In this document: one piece after another, positions 27,444 through 36,104 of the stretch | Numbering within the stretch: position 1 is the first letter of the stretch | How the letters are laid out: each line of letters starts with the position of its first letter | DNA from: Cohnella pontilimi | GTDB taxonomy: Bacteria > Bacillota > Bacilli > Paenibacillales > Paenibacillaceae | NCBI RefSeq assembly: GCF_005049045.1 | Contig: NZ_SUPK01000003.1 | Location: 1 to 64,000 of the forward strand | Length of the DNA: 64,000 bases | Direction: 5' to 3' | Made by a program: the position numbers and the translations under genes | The notes under the pieces: generated by a model | Databases searched by the model: none | Told to the model about the DNA's origin: nothing | The model's input: only the letters and a program-made list of their open reading frames with translations

Positions 27444-27649
27444 GGCTGAATTCTACCTCTTTCTCCTCGTGTCCGGCTCCGTTTAAGAACGCTTCGTTTT
27501 GAAGTTACCCATAGGTCATAACGATTCTAACAAATAGATGGTTGCATCCTATGACTCTCTACATCTCGATCAAATGACGTTTGTCACTATTCAAAGACTG
27601 TCTCCTCCATTAAGATAAAAATATCCAATTCAACGAGGTGGCCGACTGA

Positions 27650-28129
27650 ATGAACGGAACCGGTATTTATGTGATGATCGCTGCTATTGCAGCTTTAGTA
27701 TTATGGAGAAGAACGAGAAGCATGTATCGTCCGATACGCGGCAGCGGAATCCGGCTGTTGATTCCAATGTTATTCATGCTTCCCGGTATGTCGCTTCTGC
27801 TGAACCCGAACGTGCATGAACCGGCTTGGGCTTTTGGCGCAGCATTAGGCCTCGGCATCGTGTTCTCGATTCCGCTGATTTGGACGACCGATTACGAAGT
27901 GAGAGAAGACAAGCTGATTTACGCGAAGAAAAACTGGGGATTTATCGCAGCTTTCATCGGCATTTTGATCGTTCGCTTTACACTTCGCCGGGAGCTTACC
28001 GACATCGATCCCGAAGGCATGATGGCATTATTCATGATGGTAGCGTTCGGCTATATCATTCCATGGAGAATTGTTTCGTTCGTCAAATTTCGGCGCGTGT
28101 TGAACCAGTTGAACGGAGTACACGAATAG
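27650..28129 (+). CDS. ccdC: CcdC-family membrane protein
   Basis: A 159-residue protein with four or five membrane helices and the CcdC/DUF1453 pattern (MYRPIRGSGIRLLIPMLFM, ALGLGIVFSIPLIWTTDYE, LRRELTDIDPEGMMALFMM). The family is named from a Bacillus gene next to cytochrome c biogenesis genes, but no such genes are here, so its role is unknown. It is preceded by a GAGGTGG-type site and followed by a terminator. Confidence 0.8.
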   Translation: MNGTGIYVMIAAIAALVLWRRTRSMYRPIRGSGIRLLIPMLFMLPGMSLLLNPNVHEPAWAFGAALGLGIVFSIPLIWTTDYEVREDKLIYAKKNWGFIAAFIGILIVRFTLRRELTDIDPEGMMALFMMVAFGYIIPWRIVSFVKFRRVLNQLNGVHE

Positions 28130-28136
28130 GAACGGT

Positions 28137-28165
28137 ACGGCAACCACTTTGATGTGTGGCTGCCG
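28137..28165 (+). terminator. Terminator of ccdC
   Basis: ACGGCAACCAC pairs with GTGGCTGCCGT (one mismatch), then TTTTTTATTTT. Confidence 0.85.
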
Positions 28166-28194
28166 TTTTTTATTTTAGATGTACAGATGAACGG

Positions 28195-28222
28195 ACAATA
28201 AATTTGGCCATGCCATACTTTA
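28195..28222 (+). promoter_or_regulatory. Candidate sigma-K promoter of cotD
   Basis: AC at 28195-28196, 17 bp, then CATACTTTA at 28214-28222. This fits the mother-cell sigma-K consensus (AC, 16-17 bp, CATANNNTA) exactly. It would give a leader of about 110 bases before cotD. Confidence 0.6.
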
Positions 28223-28338
28223 TGAATGTGATGAAAAGACATCACAACCTGCCATTAATATGGAGGTGGGCGCGAAACCGCAGAGGCAGGACAAATAACG
28301 TCAGCGGATTATGTGCAAGAAAAGAGGTGAAAGCATTT

Positions 28339-28578
28339 ATGTCTGGTCACTCTCATCGCCATTGCCCTCCGACGGCTAAGGTTGTAGGCAAACCGAAAGT
28401 GATTTTCCAAGATCAATTTCATGAGCAATTGGTTGAAGTGATTCATCCGGTCGAGATCGTTCTCCGGCATCATTTTGTACCCGTTCACACTCACAAATTT
28501 TCGTTCCACGTCAGAGAGGAAGTTTGCCCTCCTCCGACAGAACATCCGGCACACATCAAAAGGAACAAAAAACGATAA
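28339..28578 (+). CDS. cotD: CotD-family spore coat protein
   Basis: A 79-residue His- and Pro-rich protein ([16 protein letters not shown], then [17 protein letters not shown] and a basic end). CotD proteins are inner-coat components made in the mother cell late in sporulation. ATG 28339 has AGAGGTGA well placed. An exact sigma-K type promoter lies upstream. The gene is the first of a same-strand series that leads into phosphonate genes, and that is the strongest clue that these are sporulation genes. The identification rests on composition and pattern, as CotD proteins are short and variable. Confidence 0.75.
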   Translation: MSGHSHRHCPPTAKVVGKPKVIFQDQFHEQLVEVIHPVEIVLRHHFVPVHTHKFSFHVREEVCPPPTEHPAHIKRNKKR

Positions 28579-28587
28579 TAAAAAAAG

Positions 28588-28614
28588 ACAGGCATCCGAT
28601 TTTCGGGTGCCTGT
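28588..28614 (+). terminator. Hairpin after cotD
   Basis: ACAGGCATCCGA and its near complement TCGGGTGCCTGT, with a short loop. No good T run follows (TTGTCGTTGC), so readthrough into pepM is possible. Confidence 0.6.
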
Positions 28615-28733
28615 TGTCGTTGCGGGGATATCGAAAATTTAAACATTTGGACGAAACACCATGCAAGGAGACAGACCGTTACATATCTCTAAAAAATGAA
28701 CCAAAACGGTTCGAGGCACGCTCGAGGAAAGGA

Positions 28734-29639
28734 ATGAACTTATTGAATAAATCCACACAACTAAAACGAATGATTCAGTCGCAAAACCCGGATTTCATCA
28801 TGGAAGCCCATAATGGGTTGTCCGCAAAAATCGTGGAGGAAACCGGATTTAAAGGCATTTGGGCCAGCGGCCTGTCGATTTCCGCTTCGATGGGCGTAAG
28901 GGACAACAACGAGGCTTCTTGGACGCAGGTGCTCGAGGTACTGGAGTTCATGAGCGATGCGACGACGATCCCGATTTTGCTTGACGGCGATACAGGCTAC
29001 GGAAATTTCAACAACGCAAGACGATTGGTGAAAAAGCTGGAGCAGCGGCATATTGCGGGAGTTTGCATTGAGGATAAGCTGTTTCCGAAGACGAACTCCT
29101 TCATCAAAGGAGATGCCCAGCCCTTAGCCCCCATTGATGAATTTTGCGGCAAAATCAAAGCGATGAAGGATACCCAGACGAATGAGGATTTTGTCGTTGT
29201 CGCGAGAGTGGAGGCTTTGATCGCGGGGCACGGAATGGATGAAATGCTGAGAAGAGCGGAGGCTTACCGTCAAGCCGGCGCCGACGCCATTCTTGCGCAC
29301 AGCAAAAGATCGGACATTGCCGAAATTGAAGCGTTCATGCGGGAATGGAGCGGCAGACTGCCGGTCGTCATCGTGCCTACGAAATATTACCGAACCCCTA
29401 CGCACCGCTTCTACGAGCTGGGCGTTAATCTCGTGATTTGGGCCAATCACAATTTAAGAGCGTCGGTTCAGGCCATGCAAAACATCACGCAGCAATTATT
29501 CCGTGAGCGAAGTCTTGTCCAAATCGAAAACAACGTCTCCCCTCTCGAAGAAATTTTTCGTTTGCAGGATGCAGAAGAGCTTCAGGCGGCTGAAGACCGG
29601 TATTTAACCGCCGCGGCTGCACCGGAAGAGGACGAATGA
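28734..29639 (+). CDS. pepM: Phosphoenolpyruvate mutase
   Basis: It converts PEP to phosphonopyruvate, forming the C-P bond and starting nearly all phosphonate biosynthesis. The 301-residue length is normal. The diagnostic motif EDKxFPKxNS is intact as [10 protein letters not shown] (113-122) and distinguishes it from isocitrate and methylisocitrate lyases. Metal and substrate residues lie in LLDGDTGYG (D84, D86) and in [11 protein letters not shown] 28734 follows GAGGAAAGG. It is 155 bp after cotD and 117 bp before a radical SAM gene. The last 25 residues are Ala/Glu-rich. Ppd, which makes the unfavourable mutase step irreversible, is encoded 2.6 kb downstream. Confidence 0.93.
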   Translation: MNLLNKSTQLKRMIQSQNPDFIMEAHNGLSAKIVEETGFKGIWASGLSISASMGVRDNNEASWTQVLEVLEFMSDATTIPILLDGDTGYGNFNNARRLVKKLEQRHIAGVCIEDKLFPKTNSFIKGDAQPLAPIDEFCGKIKAMKDTQTNEDFVVVARVEALIAGHGMDEMLRRAEAYRQAGADAILAHSKRSDIAEIEAFMREWSGRLPVVIVPTKYYRTPTHRFYELGVNLVIWANHNLRASVQAMQNITQQLFRERSLVQIENNVSPLEEIFRLQDAEELQAAEDRYLTAAAAPEEDE

Positions 29640-29756
29640 CGGTGTTCGGATTGCGGATTCTTGGCTTTTCCACCAATGACTAACACATGACTGTCCTTGC
29701 TTGCATTAATTGAGAGCAAACTCAAGTTTCCTTGCAGGAGAGGAGAATTCCATTAC

Positions 29757-30932
29757 ATGCCTGTAAAATACTTCACCGATCTGGACGAGTTACCCGGGCT
29801 AAGTGACGGTGAGAGGGCAGCATTAAAGAAGGTAACGGAAAAATTCGTTTTTCGGCTCAATGATTACTATCTCAATTTGATCGACTGGTCGGACCCCGAT
29901 GATCCCATCCGCAGACTGGTCATTCCGAACGCCAATGAACTTCAGGAATACGGCCGTTGGGACGCTTCGGACGAAGACACGAACTACGTGGTCAAAGGCT
30001 GCCAGCACAAGTATGATACAACCGCCTTGTTGCTCGTTTCGGAAGTATGCGGCGCCTATTGCCGATTCTGCTTTCGCAAGCGGCTGTTCCGGACCGACGT
30101 GAAAGAGGCGATGCCGGACATTCAAGCCGGACTCGACTATATTGCGCAGACACCTCAAATCAACAATGTTTTGCTGACCGGCGGCGATCCTCTCATTTTG
30201 GCGACTCCCAAGATCCGCGGCATTTTGGAAGCCTTGCGGTCGATCGAACACGTGAAAATCATCCGGATCGGCTCCAAAATGCCCCTTTTCAACCCGATGC
30301 GGATCTACGAAGACGAGGAACTGCTCGATACGATCCGGACGTACTCCACGGAGGAAAAACGGATCTATGTCATGGCGCATGTGAACCATCCGAGAGAGAT
30401 CACGCCGGAAGCGAGGAAATGCTTCAAGGCGCTTTACGACGCCGGAGCGATCGTGGTGAATCAGACTCCGGTGCTCAAAGGAATCAACGACGATCCCGCC
30501 GTGCTGGGGGAATTGCTGGACCGGCTTTCCTGGGCGGGCGTCACCCCCTATTACTTTTTCGTCAACAGGCCTGTCGCGGGCAACCGGGGATTTGTTTTAA
30601 CGCTCGAAGAAGTGTACCGCATCGTGGAAGAGGCGAAATCCAGAACGTCCGGATTAGGCAAACGGATCAAGCTGTGCATGAGTCATACTTCGGGGAAGAT
30701 TGAGATTCTGGCCATTGATGGCGGCAAGGCCTATCTCAAATATCATCAATCCCGTGACCGCAATTATGGAAAGCTGATGGTTCTGGATTGTCCCTCGGAT
30801 GCCGCCTGGTTCGACGATTTGCCCGGCAACGAGCAATATTGGACCAAACCGGCCAAAAAAACGAACGAAATCATCTCCGTGAACGAAATGCCGGATATGC
30901 CCCTGAAAAAAAATAACGATCGATCGAGGTGA
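29757..30932 (+). CDS. KamA-like radical SAM (aminomutase-family) protein
   Basis: A 392-residue protein of the lysine 2,3-aminomutase group. The 4Fe-4S cluster motif CxxxCxxC is CGAYCRFC (C98, C102, C105). LAM-like segments follow: LLTGGDPLI, VMAHVNHPREITPEA and VVNQTPVLKGINDDP. A lysine in HTSGKIEI aligns with the PLP lysine of LAM. Two aspartates that hold the epsilon-amino group of lysine in LAM (in CDLSLG and VDAPGG) appear to be replaced here (FVNRPVAG; MSHTSGK), so the substrate is probably not lysine. It may make a beta-amino acid or another rearranged amine for the ATP-grasp proteins; that is inference. Its stop codon overlaps the ribosome site of the next gene. Confidence 0.8.
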   Translation: MPVKYFTDLDELPGLSDGERAALKKVTEKFVFRLNDYYLNLIDWSDPDDPIRRLVIPNANELQEYGRWDASDEDTNYVVKGCQHKYDTTALLLVSEVCGAYCRFCFRKRLFRTDVKEAMPDIQAGLDYIAQTPQINNVLLTGGDPLILATPKIRGILEALRSIEHVKIIRIGSKMPLFNPMRIYEDEELLDTIRTYSTEEKRIYVMAHVNHPREITPEARKCFKALYDAGAIVVNQTPVLKGINDDPAVLGELLDRLSWAGVTPYYFFVNRPVAGNRGFVLTLEEVYRIVEEAKSRTSGLGKRIKLCMSHTSGKIEILAIDGGKAYLKYHQSRDRNYGKLMVLDCPSDAAWFDDLPGNEQYWTKPAKKTNEIISVNEMPDMPLKKNNDRSR

Positions 30933-30937
30933 CGCGA

Positions 30938-32266
30938 ATGTACCTAACCAACGGGTCATCTATCACCGCTCGCCCGATCGTGGGCGTGTATCTGGGCAGC
31001 GGCTCCATGTCGATCAGCGAAATCCGCGATCACGAACGGATTCAGAAACTGGTCGAAGCGAACAAGGAAGCCAGGACGACGCTCACCTTTTTCACGTCCA
31101 AAGACGTAGACTTCACGGGCCGGCAAATTTCAGGAGCTTACTTCGACGAAGCGGACCGTAAGTGGAAGAGGAACCGGTTCCCGTTTCCGGATGTGATTTA
31201 TGTCCGCGGAGGCGGAAGCGGAACCGACGAGCTGTTGAAAAAATTCGACGATCTGGGCATCAAACGAATAAATCCAATCCACGCCTTCAATAAAGGCGAA
31301 CTCTACAATTATTTAAGCAAAGATAAATACTTGCGCGCTCACCTGCCTCAAACCATACCTGTCAAAACAATGAGCGATGTGAGAAGTACGGTTCTGAAGC
31401 TGCGGAAGGTGTACGTGAAGGCAGTTCGCGGGAGAAAAGGCCTTCAAGTGATGCGCGTGGATACGCTGCCCTCCAAATCCGGATACCTGTACAGCTACTC
31501 GATCATCGACAAACTGGTCCGCAGAAAGACGCACAGTATGGATGGCCTGCTGAGGGCCGTCCGATCCTTTTTCGGAGATCGAACGCTTATTGTACAGAAG
31601 GCGATCGAGCTTGTAAGGGTCAATAATAGTCGTCTCGTCGATTTTCGTGCGGAAGTGCAAAGAGACAAAAATAACGAAATCGATATTGTGGGGGTATGCG
31701 CGCGGGTCGGCAAAAAGTACTCCCCCATTACCACCCATTCCACCGCATATCGTTACGAGGATTATCTTTACAAGCTGTATCCCCGTTACACCTCTAAACA
31801 AATACGACGTTTGAAAAATAAAATCGATGATTTTCTGCGTCAGGTTTACTTGGCGGTGGAAAAAAACTACGGGAGATTCGGAGAAATCGGCATCGACTTC
31901 GCGCTCGATACCAAAGGCAAGCTGTGGCTGATCGAATGCAATGCCCAGTCGGCCAAGGTTTCCATCGCCAAAGCCTATGGAAATAAATCCAACCGCGTGT
32001 TCCTCAATCCGCTGTTGTATGCGAAAAGGATCGCCGGCCGAAGCGCGAACCCGCCAAGTGTACCGAGGAGCCAAGGAGCACGGGGCGGCCGCAGCGGCAA
32101 TCCCGGCAGCAGAAGCAGCTACGCGAACAGAAGTCGCTTGAATAAAAGCACGTACAGTAACCGAAGCAGCTACAATAACCGAAGCACCGCCGCCAATCCC
32201 GGCAGTCTCATCAACCCGGGCAACCTGAATAACCCAAGCAACCCGTTAGGCAACTGGCTGCTCTAG
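30938..32266 (+). CDS. YheC/YheD-type ATP-grasp protein with low-complexity tail
   Basis: A 442-residue member of the endospore coat-associated YheC/D family. The N-terminal domain (about 12-105: RPIVGVYLGSGSM, FPDVIYVRGG) precedes an ATP-grasp fold (about 110-365), with VYVKAVRGRKG as the phosphate loop and EIGIDFALDTKGKLWLIECNAQ as the metal-binding Glu/Asn end. ATP-grasp enzymes join a carboxylate to an amine through an acyl phosphate. The last 75 residues (368-442) are rich in S, N, R and G, a tail not seen in the other paralogues here. ATG 30938 follows GAGGTG, with the ribosome site overlapping the upstream stop. Confidence 0.88.
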   Translation: MYLTNGSSITARPIVGVYLGSGSMSISEIRDHERIQKLVEANKEARTTLTFFTSKDVDFTGRQISGAYFDEADRKWKRNRFPFPDVIYVRGGGSGTDELLKKFDDLGIKRINPIHAFNKGELYNYLSKDKYLRAHLPQTIPVKTMSDVRSTVLKLRKVYVKAVRGRKGLQVMRVDTLPSKSGYLYSYSIIDKLVRRKTHSMDGLLRAVRSFFGDRTLIVQKAIELVRVNNSRLVDFRAEVQRDKNNEIDIVGVCARVGKKYSPITTHSTAYRYEDYLYKLYPRYTSKQIRRLKNKIDDFLRQVYLAVEKNYGRFGEIGIDFALDTKGKLWLIECNAQSAKVSIAKAYGNKSNRVFLNPLLYAKRIAGRSANPPSVPRSQGARGGRSGNPGSRSSYANRSRLNKSTYSNRSSYNNRSTAANPGSLINPGNLNNPSNPLGNWLL

Positions 32267-32279
32267 GACGGTGCGAAAC

Positions 32280-33440
32280 ATGATCAATACCAGAAGCTTT
32301 GGGAACGAAATGAAAAGGCTGGGCTTCGACTTTTACACCGGCGTTCCGTGCTCCTTTTTGAAAAACTTGATCAATTACGCAATTAACGAATGCGAATACG
32401 TCGGGGCGGCGAACGAGGGGGACGCGGTCGCCATCGCTTCGGGGGCTTATCTCGGGGGCAAGAAACCGGTTGTTCTCATGCAAAATTCGGGGCTGTCCAA
32501 TGCGGTTTCGCCTTTGGTCTCCCTCAATTATCCGTTTCGGATCCCCGTTCTCGGGTTCGTAAGCTGGCGAGGGCAGCCGGGTTACCCGGATGAGCCGCAG
32601 CATGAGCTAATGGGACAAATCACGACCAAAATACTGGATTCCATGCAAGTCAAATGGATGTACTTGTCCACCGATATGCGCACGGCCAAAAGACAGCTCT
32701 TGCTGGCCATGCGGTATATCGAGAAAGACAATCCCTTTTTCTTCGTGGTGAGAAAAGGAACGTTCGAGCAGGAGCCGCTCCAAAAACAATTGCGCCCCTT
32801 CAATTATCCGAGAATCTCGCATGCCTCGAAAGCGGAGAATGAGTTCCCTGCCCGCCAGGAAGCGTTAAGAATCATCAACGGATGGAAAGACGGCAAAACG
32901 ATTCAACTCGCGACAACCGGATTGACAGGCCGGCAGCTGTACGAAATTGAAGATGCCTCCAACAACCTCTATATGGTGGGATCCATGGGGTGCGTCAGTT
33001 CCCTCGGCCTTGGGCTTGCGCTCAGCAAACCGGATTTCGATATTGTCGTCATTGACGGAGACGGTTCGCTGCTCATGCGGATGGGGAATCTGGCCACGAT
33101 CGGGTACTACCATCCGCCGAACATGATTCACATTTTGCTGGATAACAACGCGCATGACTCTACAGGCGGACAGCAAACGGTCTCCCACAACGTGAGCTTT
33201 GTCGATATGGCTTCCGCTTGCGGCTATGCGAATTCCCTTTATCTCCGCAGCTTGGATGACCTGGACGCGTGCCTGCAGAAATGGAAAAACAAGAAGGGAT
33301 TAACCTTTGCCCATCTCCAAATTTCCACGCGCAACGAAGATCCGCCGCGCCGCCCGGCGGTTAAACCGCACGAGGTCAAAGAACGGCTTGCTTCGTTCTT
33401 GAACCGCGGCCACCTCGAAGCTGAAGGAGCGGAAAGCTGA
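32280..33440 (+). CDS. ppd: Phosphonopyruvate decarboxylase
   Basis: A ThDP- and Mg-dependent enzyme that decarboxylates phosphonopyruvate to phosphonoacetaldehyde and pulls the PEP mutase step forward. The N-terminal pyrimidine-binding domain starts FDFYTGVPCSFLKNLIN, with the ThDP glutamate in GAANEGDAVAIASG. The pyrophosphate-binding motif GDG...NN is GDGSLLMRMGNL and HILLDNN. About 386 residues fits family length. ATG 32280 is chosen because MINTRSF resembles the usual start; GTG 32271 lies nine bases earlier. It overlaps phnW in a TGATG junction. Confidence 0.93.
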   Translation: MINTRSFGNEMKRLGFDFYTGVPCSFLKNLINYAINECEYVGAANEGDAVAIASGAYLGGKKPVVLMQNSGLSNAVSPLVSLNYPFRIPVLGFVSWRGQPGYPDEPQHELMGQITTKILDSMQVKWMYLSTDMRTAKRQLLLAMRYIEKDNPFFFVVRKGTFEQEPLQKQLRPFNYPRISHASKAENEFPARQEALRIINGWKDGKTIQLATTGLTGRQLYEIEDASNNLYMVGSMGCVSSLGLGLALSKPDFDIVVIDGDGSLLMRMGNLATIGYYHPPNMIHILLDNNAHDSTGGQQTVSHNVSFVDMASACGYANSLYLRSLDDLDACLQKWKNKKGLTFAHLQISTRNEDPPRRPAVKPHEVKERLASFLNRGHLEAEGAES

Positions 33441-34606
33441 TGCTGACTGTGCGGAGGAACATTTTGCTCACTCCCGGACCCGCGACCACAACCGACTCCG
33501 TCAAGCTCGCCCAAGTCGTGCCGGATATTTGCCCGAGAGAGCAAGAATTCGGCCGGCTGATGGAATCGGTTTGTACGGATCTGACGCACATCGTCGCAGA
33601 TTCGGGCAGCTATTCGGCTGTTGTGTTCGGAGGTTCCGGCACGTCGGCGGTCGAATCGATCTTAAGCTCCGTCGTCCACGCCGGCGATCTTCTTCTCATC
33701 GTGAACAACGGCGCGTACGGCCGGCGGATGTGCGAAATGGCCGAAGCCTATGACCTGGACTCCATCGTTTTCCACAGCCCCCCGCATGTCGCGCTCGACT
33801 TGACCGCGCTTGAATCGACGCTTAGAAGCAGCCGGCGCAAAATCACTCATCTGGCTGTCGTCCATCACGAGACGACGACCGGACTATTGAACGACATTGC
33901 CGCGATCGGCGAGTTGTGCCGAAGGGAATCCGTCTGTCTGATCGTCGATGCGATCAGCTCTTTTGCGGCCATCCCGATCGACATGCGCCAAATGGGCATC
34001 CAATACCTCGCCGCCAGCTCGAACAAAAATGTTCAAGGGATACCCGGTCTCTCGATCGTTGTCGCGGAAACGGAGCTTTTAGAGAACAAACGGCAGCATA
34101 AACCTCGAAATTACTATTTAAATTTATACGACCAGTACCGCTTTTTCCTTGAAACGCGCCAAAGCCGGTTCACCCCGCCCGTTCAAGCTCTGTATGCACT
34201 GAGGCAGGCCATCGACGAGCTTAAGCGGGAAGGGATCGAGCAAAGGTATTTGCGCTATCAGAAATCGTGGCAGACGTTAATCGACGGCATTACGCGGCTG
34301 GGCTTGCCCTATATCGGCAGTGACCGGCTCCATTCCAAACTGGTCACGTCGATCTTCGAACCGGAGGCGCCAGGGTACAGCTTTCAAGAGATGCATGATT
34401 ACTTGCATAGCCGAGGCTTCACCATATACCCCGGCAAGCTCGATCAATTCCGTACTTTCCGAATCGCGAATATCGGCGATATCACGAGCGACGATATGCA
34501 GTCCTTTTTGAACCTGCTGGAAGCCTATCTCCGGCAAATCGGATTTATACCGGGTGCCCTGAAGGGGGTGATCGCATCGAACACACGGTCATCAGAAGCA
34601 AAATGA
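33440..34606 (+). CDS. phnW: 2-aminoethylphosphonate:pyruvate transaminase (biosynthetic)
   Basis: A 388-residue class V PLP aminotransferase. The opening NILLTPGPATTTDSVK and VVPDICPREQEFG are specific to PhnW. The PLP lysine is K196 in SSNKNVQG; the glycine-rich substrate loop is VVFGGSGTSAVES. PhnW is usually catabolic, but next to PepM and Ppd it should run toward 2-aminoethylphosphonate from phosphonoacetaldehyde. The start ATG overlaps the ppd stop codon and the stop codon overlaps the next ATG (ATGA), so translation is coupled. Confidence 0.92.
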   Translation: MLTVRRNILLTPGPATTTDSVKLAQVVPDICPREQEFGRLMESVCTDLTHIVADSGSYSAVVFGGSGTSAVESILSSVVHAGDLLLIVNNGAYGRRMCEMAEAYDLDSIVFHSPPHVALDLTALESTLRSSRRKITHLAVVHHETTTGLLNDIAAIGELCRRESVCLIVDAISSFAAIPIDMRQMGIQYLAASSNKNVQGIPGLSIVVAETELLENKRQHKPRNYYLNLYDQYRFFLETRQSRFTPPVQALYALRQAIDELKREGIEQRYLRYQKSWQTLIDGITRLGLPYIGSDRLHSKLVTSIFEPEAPGYSFQEMHDYLHSRGFTIYPGKLDQFRTFRIANIGDITSDDMQSFLNLLEAYLRQIGFIPGALKGVIASNTRSSEAK

Positions 34607-35316
34607 AAAAGGCGCTCCCCCTCATGAACGACCCCTTCATGAAGCGCTATGTGCCGGATACCGATTGGTTTGGTTATGACAGCCTCGACAAAATGATGCG
34701 GCGATATGACTCCGTCTATATCAAGCCGGATGTGGGGAGACAAGGCGGCGGCATTATCCGGGTCAAAAAGCTGAGCGCCAAACAATGGGAAATCTCTTCG
34801 AAACAAACTTCGAGCCTGTTCGCACCGGACAAAGTCTATAAGCAAGTGAAACTGCTCCTTAATCCCAAAAAGAAATACATCGTGCAGCAAGGAATTGATT
34901 TGGCGACTTATCACCGCTGCCCATTCGACGTAAGGGTCGTGCTGCAGAAACCGCTGGGCTACTGGCGGGCAACGCTCATGTCCGCCAAAGTAGCTCCCCG
35001 CCCCTCCTCTCTCGTTACAAATGTCGCCAAGGGAGCGAAGGACCACAACGTTTATAAGGTGCTTAGAGGACTCGACCAATCCTTGAGCAGCTCGAATATT
35101 ATGAGGGACTTGATGGATATTTCGCACCAAACCGCCCAAATCTTGAACTCCCGCTATTCTTTTAAAATTTTGGGCTTGGACTTGGCGGTTGATAAGAATG
35201 GCAAAGTATGGTTTATCGAAGCCAATACGATGCCGGATAACGCAGGATTGGAGAACGTTGACCGTTCGCTGTACAGCAAGTATCTCAAAGCCAGAAAACT
35301 AATGCGCAGCGGGTGA
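34603..35316 (+). CDS. Short YheC/D-type ATP-grasp protein
   Basis: It lacks the N-terminal domain of the long paralogues and consists of the ATP-grasp fold: VYIKPDVGRQGGGIIRV, YIVQQGIDLATYHRCPFDVRV and LGLDLAVDKNGKVWFIEANT. The first ATG, at 34603, overlaps the phnW stop. Homology to the sister proteins continues about nine codons upstream (IEHTVIRSK versus QHHVKSK), and GAAGGGGGTG is well spaced from an ATC codon at 34576. So the real start may be a rare ATC, or the protein may have lost the first residues. The substrate is unknown; in context it may use 2-aminoethylphosphonate as amine. Confidence 0.82.
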   Translation: MKKALPLMNDPFMKRYVPDTDWFGYDSLDKMMRRYDSVYIKPDVGRQGGGIIRVKKLSAKQWEISSKQTSSLFAPDKVYKQVKLLLNPKKKYIVQQGIDLATYHRCPFDVRVVLQKPLGYWRATLMSAKVAPRPSSLVTNVAKGAKDHNVYKVLRGLDQSLSSSNIMRDLMDISHQTAQILNSRYSFKILGLDLAVDKNGKVWFIEANTMPDNAGLENVDRSLYSKYLKARKLMRSG

Positions 35317-35320
35317 TGGG

Positions 35321-36070
35321 ATGGCGTTAGAGCAACATCATGTGAAAAGTAAACTCGCGGTGGCCTATCAGCTCACTTACACGCCCGGGCTGTCGGAATA
35401 TATTCCCCCTACGGAGTTATTTAGGGAAAGCGCCTTTCGGCGGATGATCAAAAAATACGACAATCTCTATCTCAAACCGGACCGGGGACGAAAATCCAGA
35501 GGCGTGTATCGGATTGAAAGGGACAGCGGACAACGTTTTAAAATCCGTCGGGGAACCCATACGGAATACGTCCATGCGGATGACTTATGGAGAAAAGTGC
35601 GGTCTTTGACGGGAGACGACCGTTATGTGATCCAGAAAGCTGTGGACAGCGTGACGAAGGACGGCCGACATTTCGATCTCCGATGCCACGCTCTAAGAAT
35701 AGACGGGAAATGGAAGGCCGTCGGCATGTGCGGGCGCCTTGGGGAGAAAGGAAGCGTCGTGACGACCTCTCATTACGGAGGCACCCCGACGTATCTCGAT
35801 ACCCTCTTCTCCCGGCATTTGAATTACTCCCGCAAGGAAATATCCGATATGAAGCGCCGATTGGAAAAATGCGTGGTTAAAACAGTAAGCAGAGTCAGCC
35901 AAATGTACCCGAACCTCAAAGAATATGCCGTAGATATCGGAGTTGACCGGAAGAAAAGAATATGGATCTTCGAAGTCAACATCGAACCGGCGATCGAAGG
36001 GAATTTCGGCAAGCTTCCGGATTTAAGCCTGTATCGAAAAGTGAAAAAGCTGAGAAAAATCGCCAAATAA
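35321..36070 (+). CDS. Short YheC/D-type ATP-grasp protein
   Basis: 249 residues. ATP-grasp signatures: LYLKPDRGRKSRGVYRI, YVIQKAVDSVTKDGRHFDLR and YAVDIGVDRKKRIWIFEVNIEP. The N-terminus (HHVKSKLAVAYQLTYTP, YIPPTELF) is shared with the 42078-42830 gene product, so these two are the closest pair. It begins five bases after the upstream stop, behind GGTGATGGG. The substrate is unknown. Confidence 0.85.
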   Translation: MALEQHHVKSKLAVAYQLTYTPGLSEYIPPTELFRESAFRRMIKKYDNLYLKPDRGRKSRGVYRIERDSGQRFKIRRGTHTEYVHADDLWRKVRSLTGDDRYVIQKAVDSVTKDGRHFDLRCHALRIDGKWKAVGMCGRLGEKGSVVTTSHYGGTPTYLDTLFSRHLNYSRKEISDMKRRLEKCVVKTVSRVSQMYPNLKEYAVDIGVDRKKRIWIFEVNIEPAIEGNFGKLPDLSLYRKVKKLRKIAK

Positions 36071-36104
36071 CCGAGCCTTATGCTCAACTTAAAGGAATGG
36101 TGAC

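Noticed and set aside
28615-28733. Own sporulation promoter for pepM
   Set aside because: CATATCTCTA is near the -10 pattern but has a base too many and no AC at 16-17 bp upstream.
28734-29639. Isocitrate or methylisocitrate lyase instead of PEP mutase
   Set aside because: The [10 protein letters not shown] motif is that of PEP mutase; lyases have a KKCGH-type motif, which is absent.
33440-34606. Phosphonate degradation by PhnW
   Set aside because: No phnX, phnA or phnY gene is near, while pepM and ppd are, so the synthetic direction is favoured.
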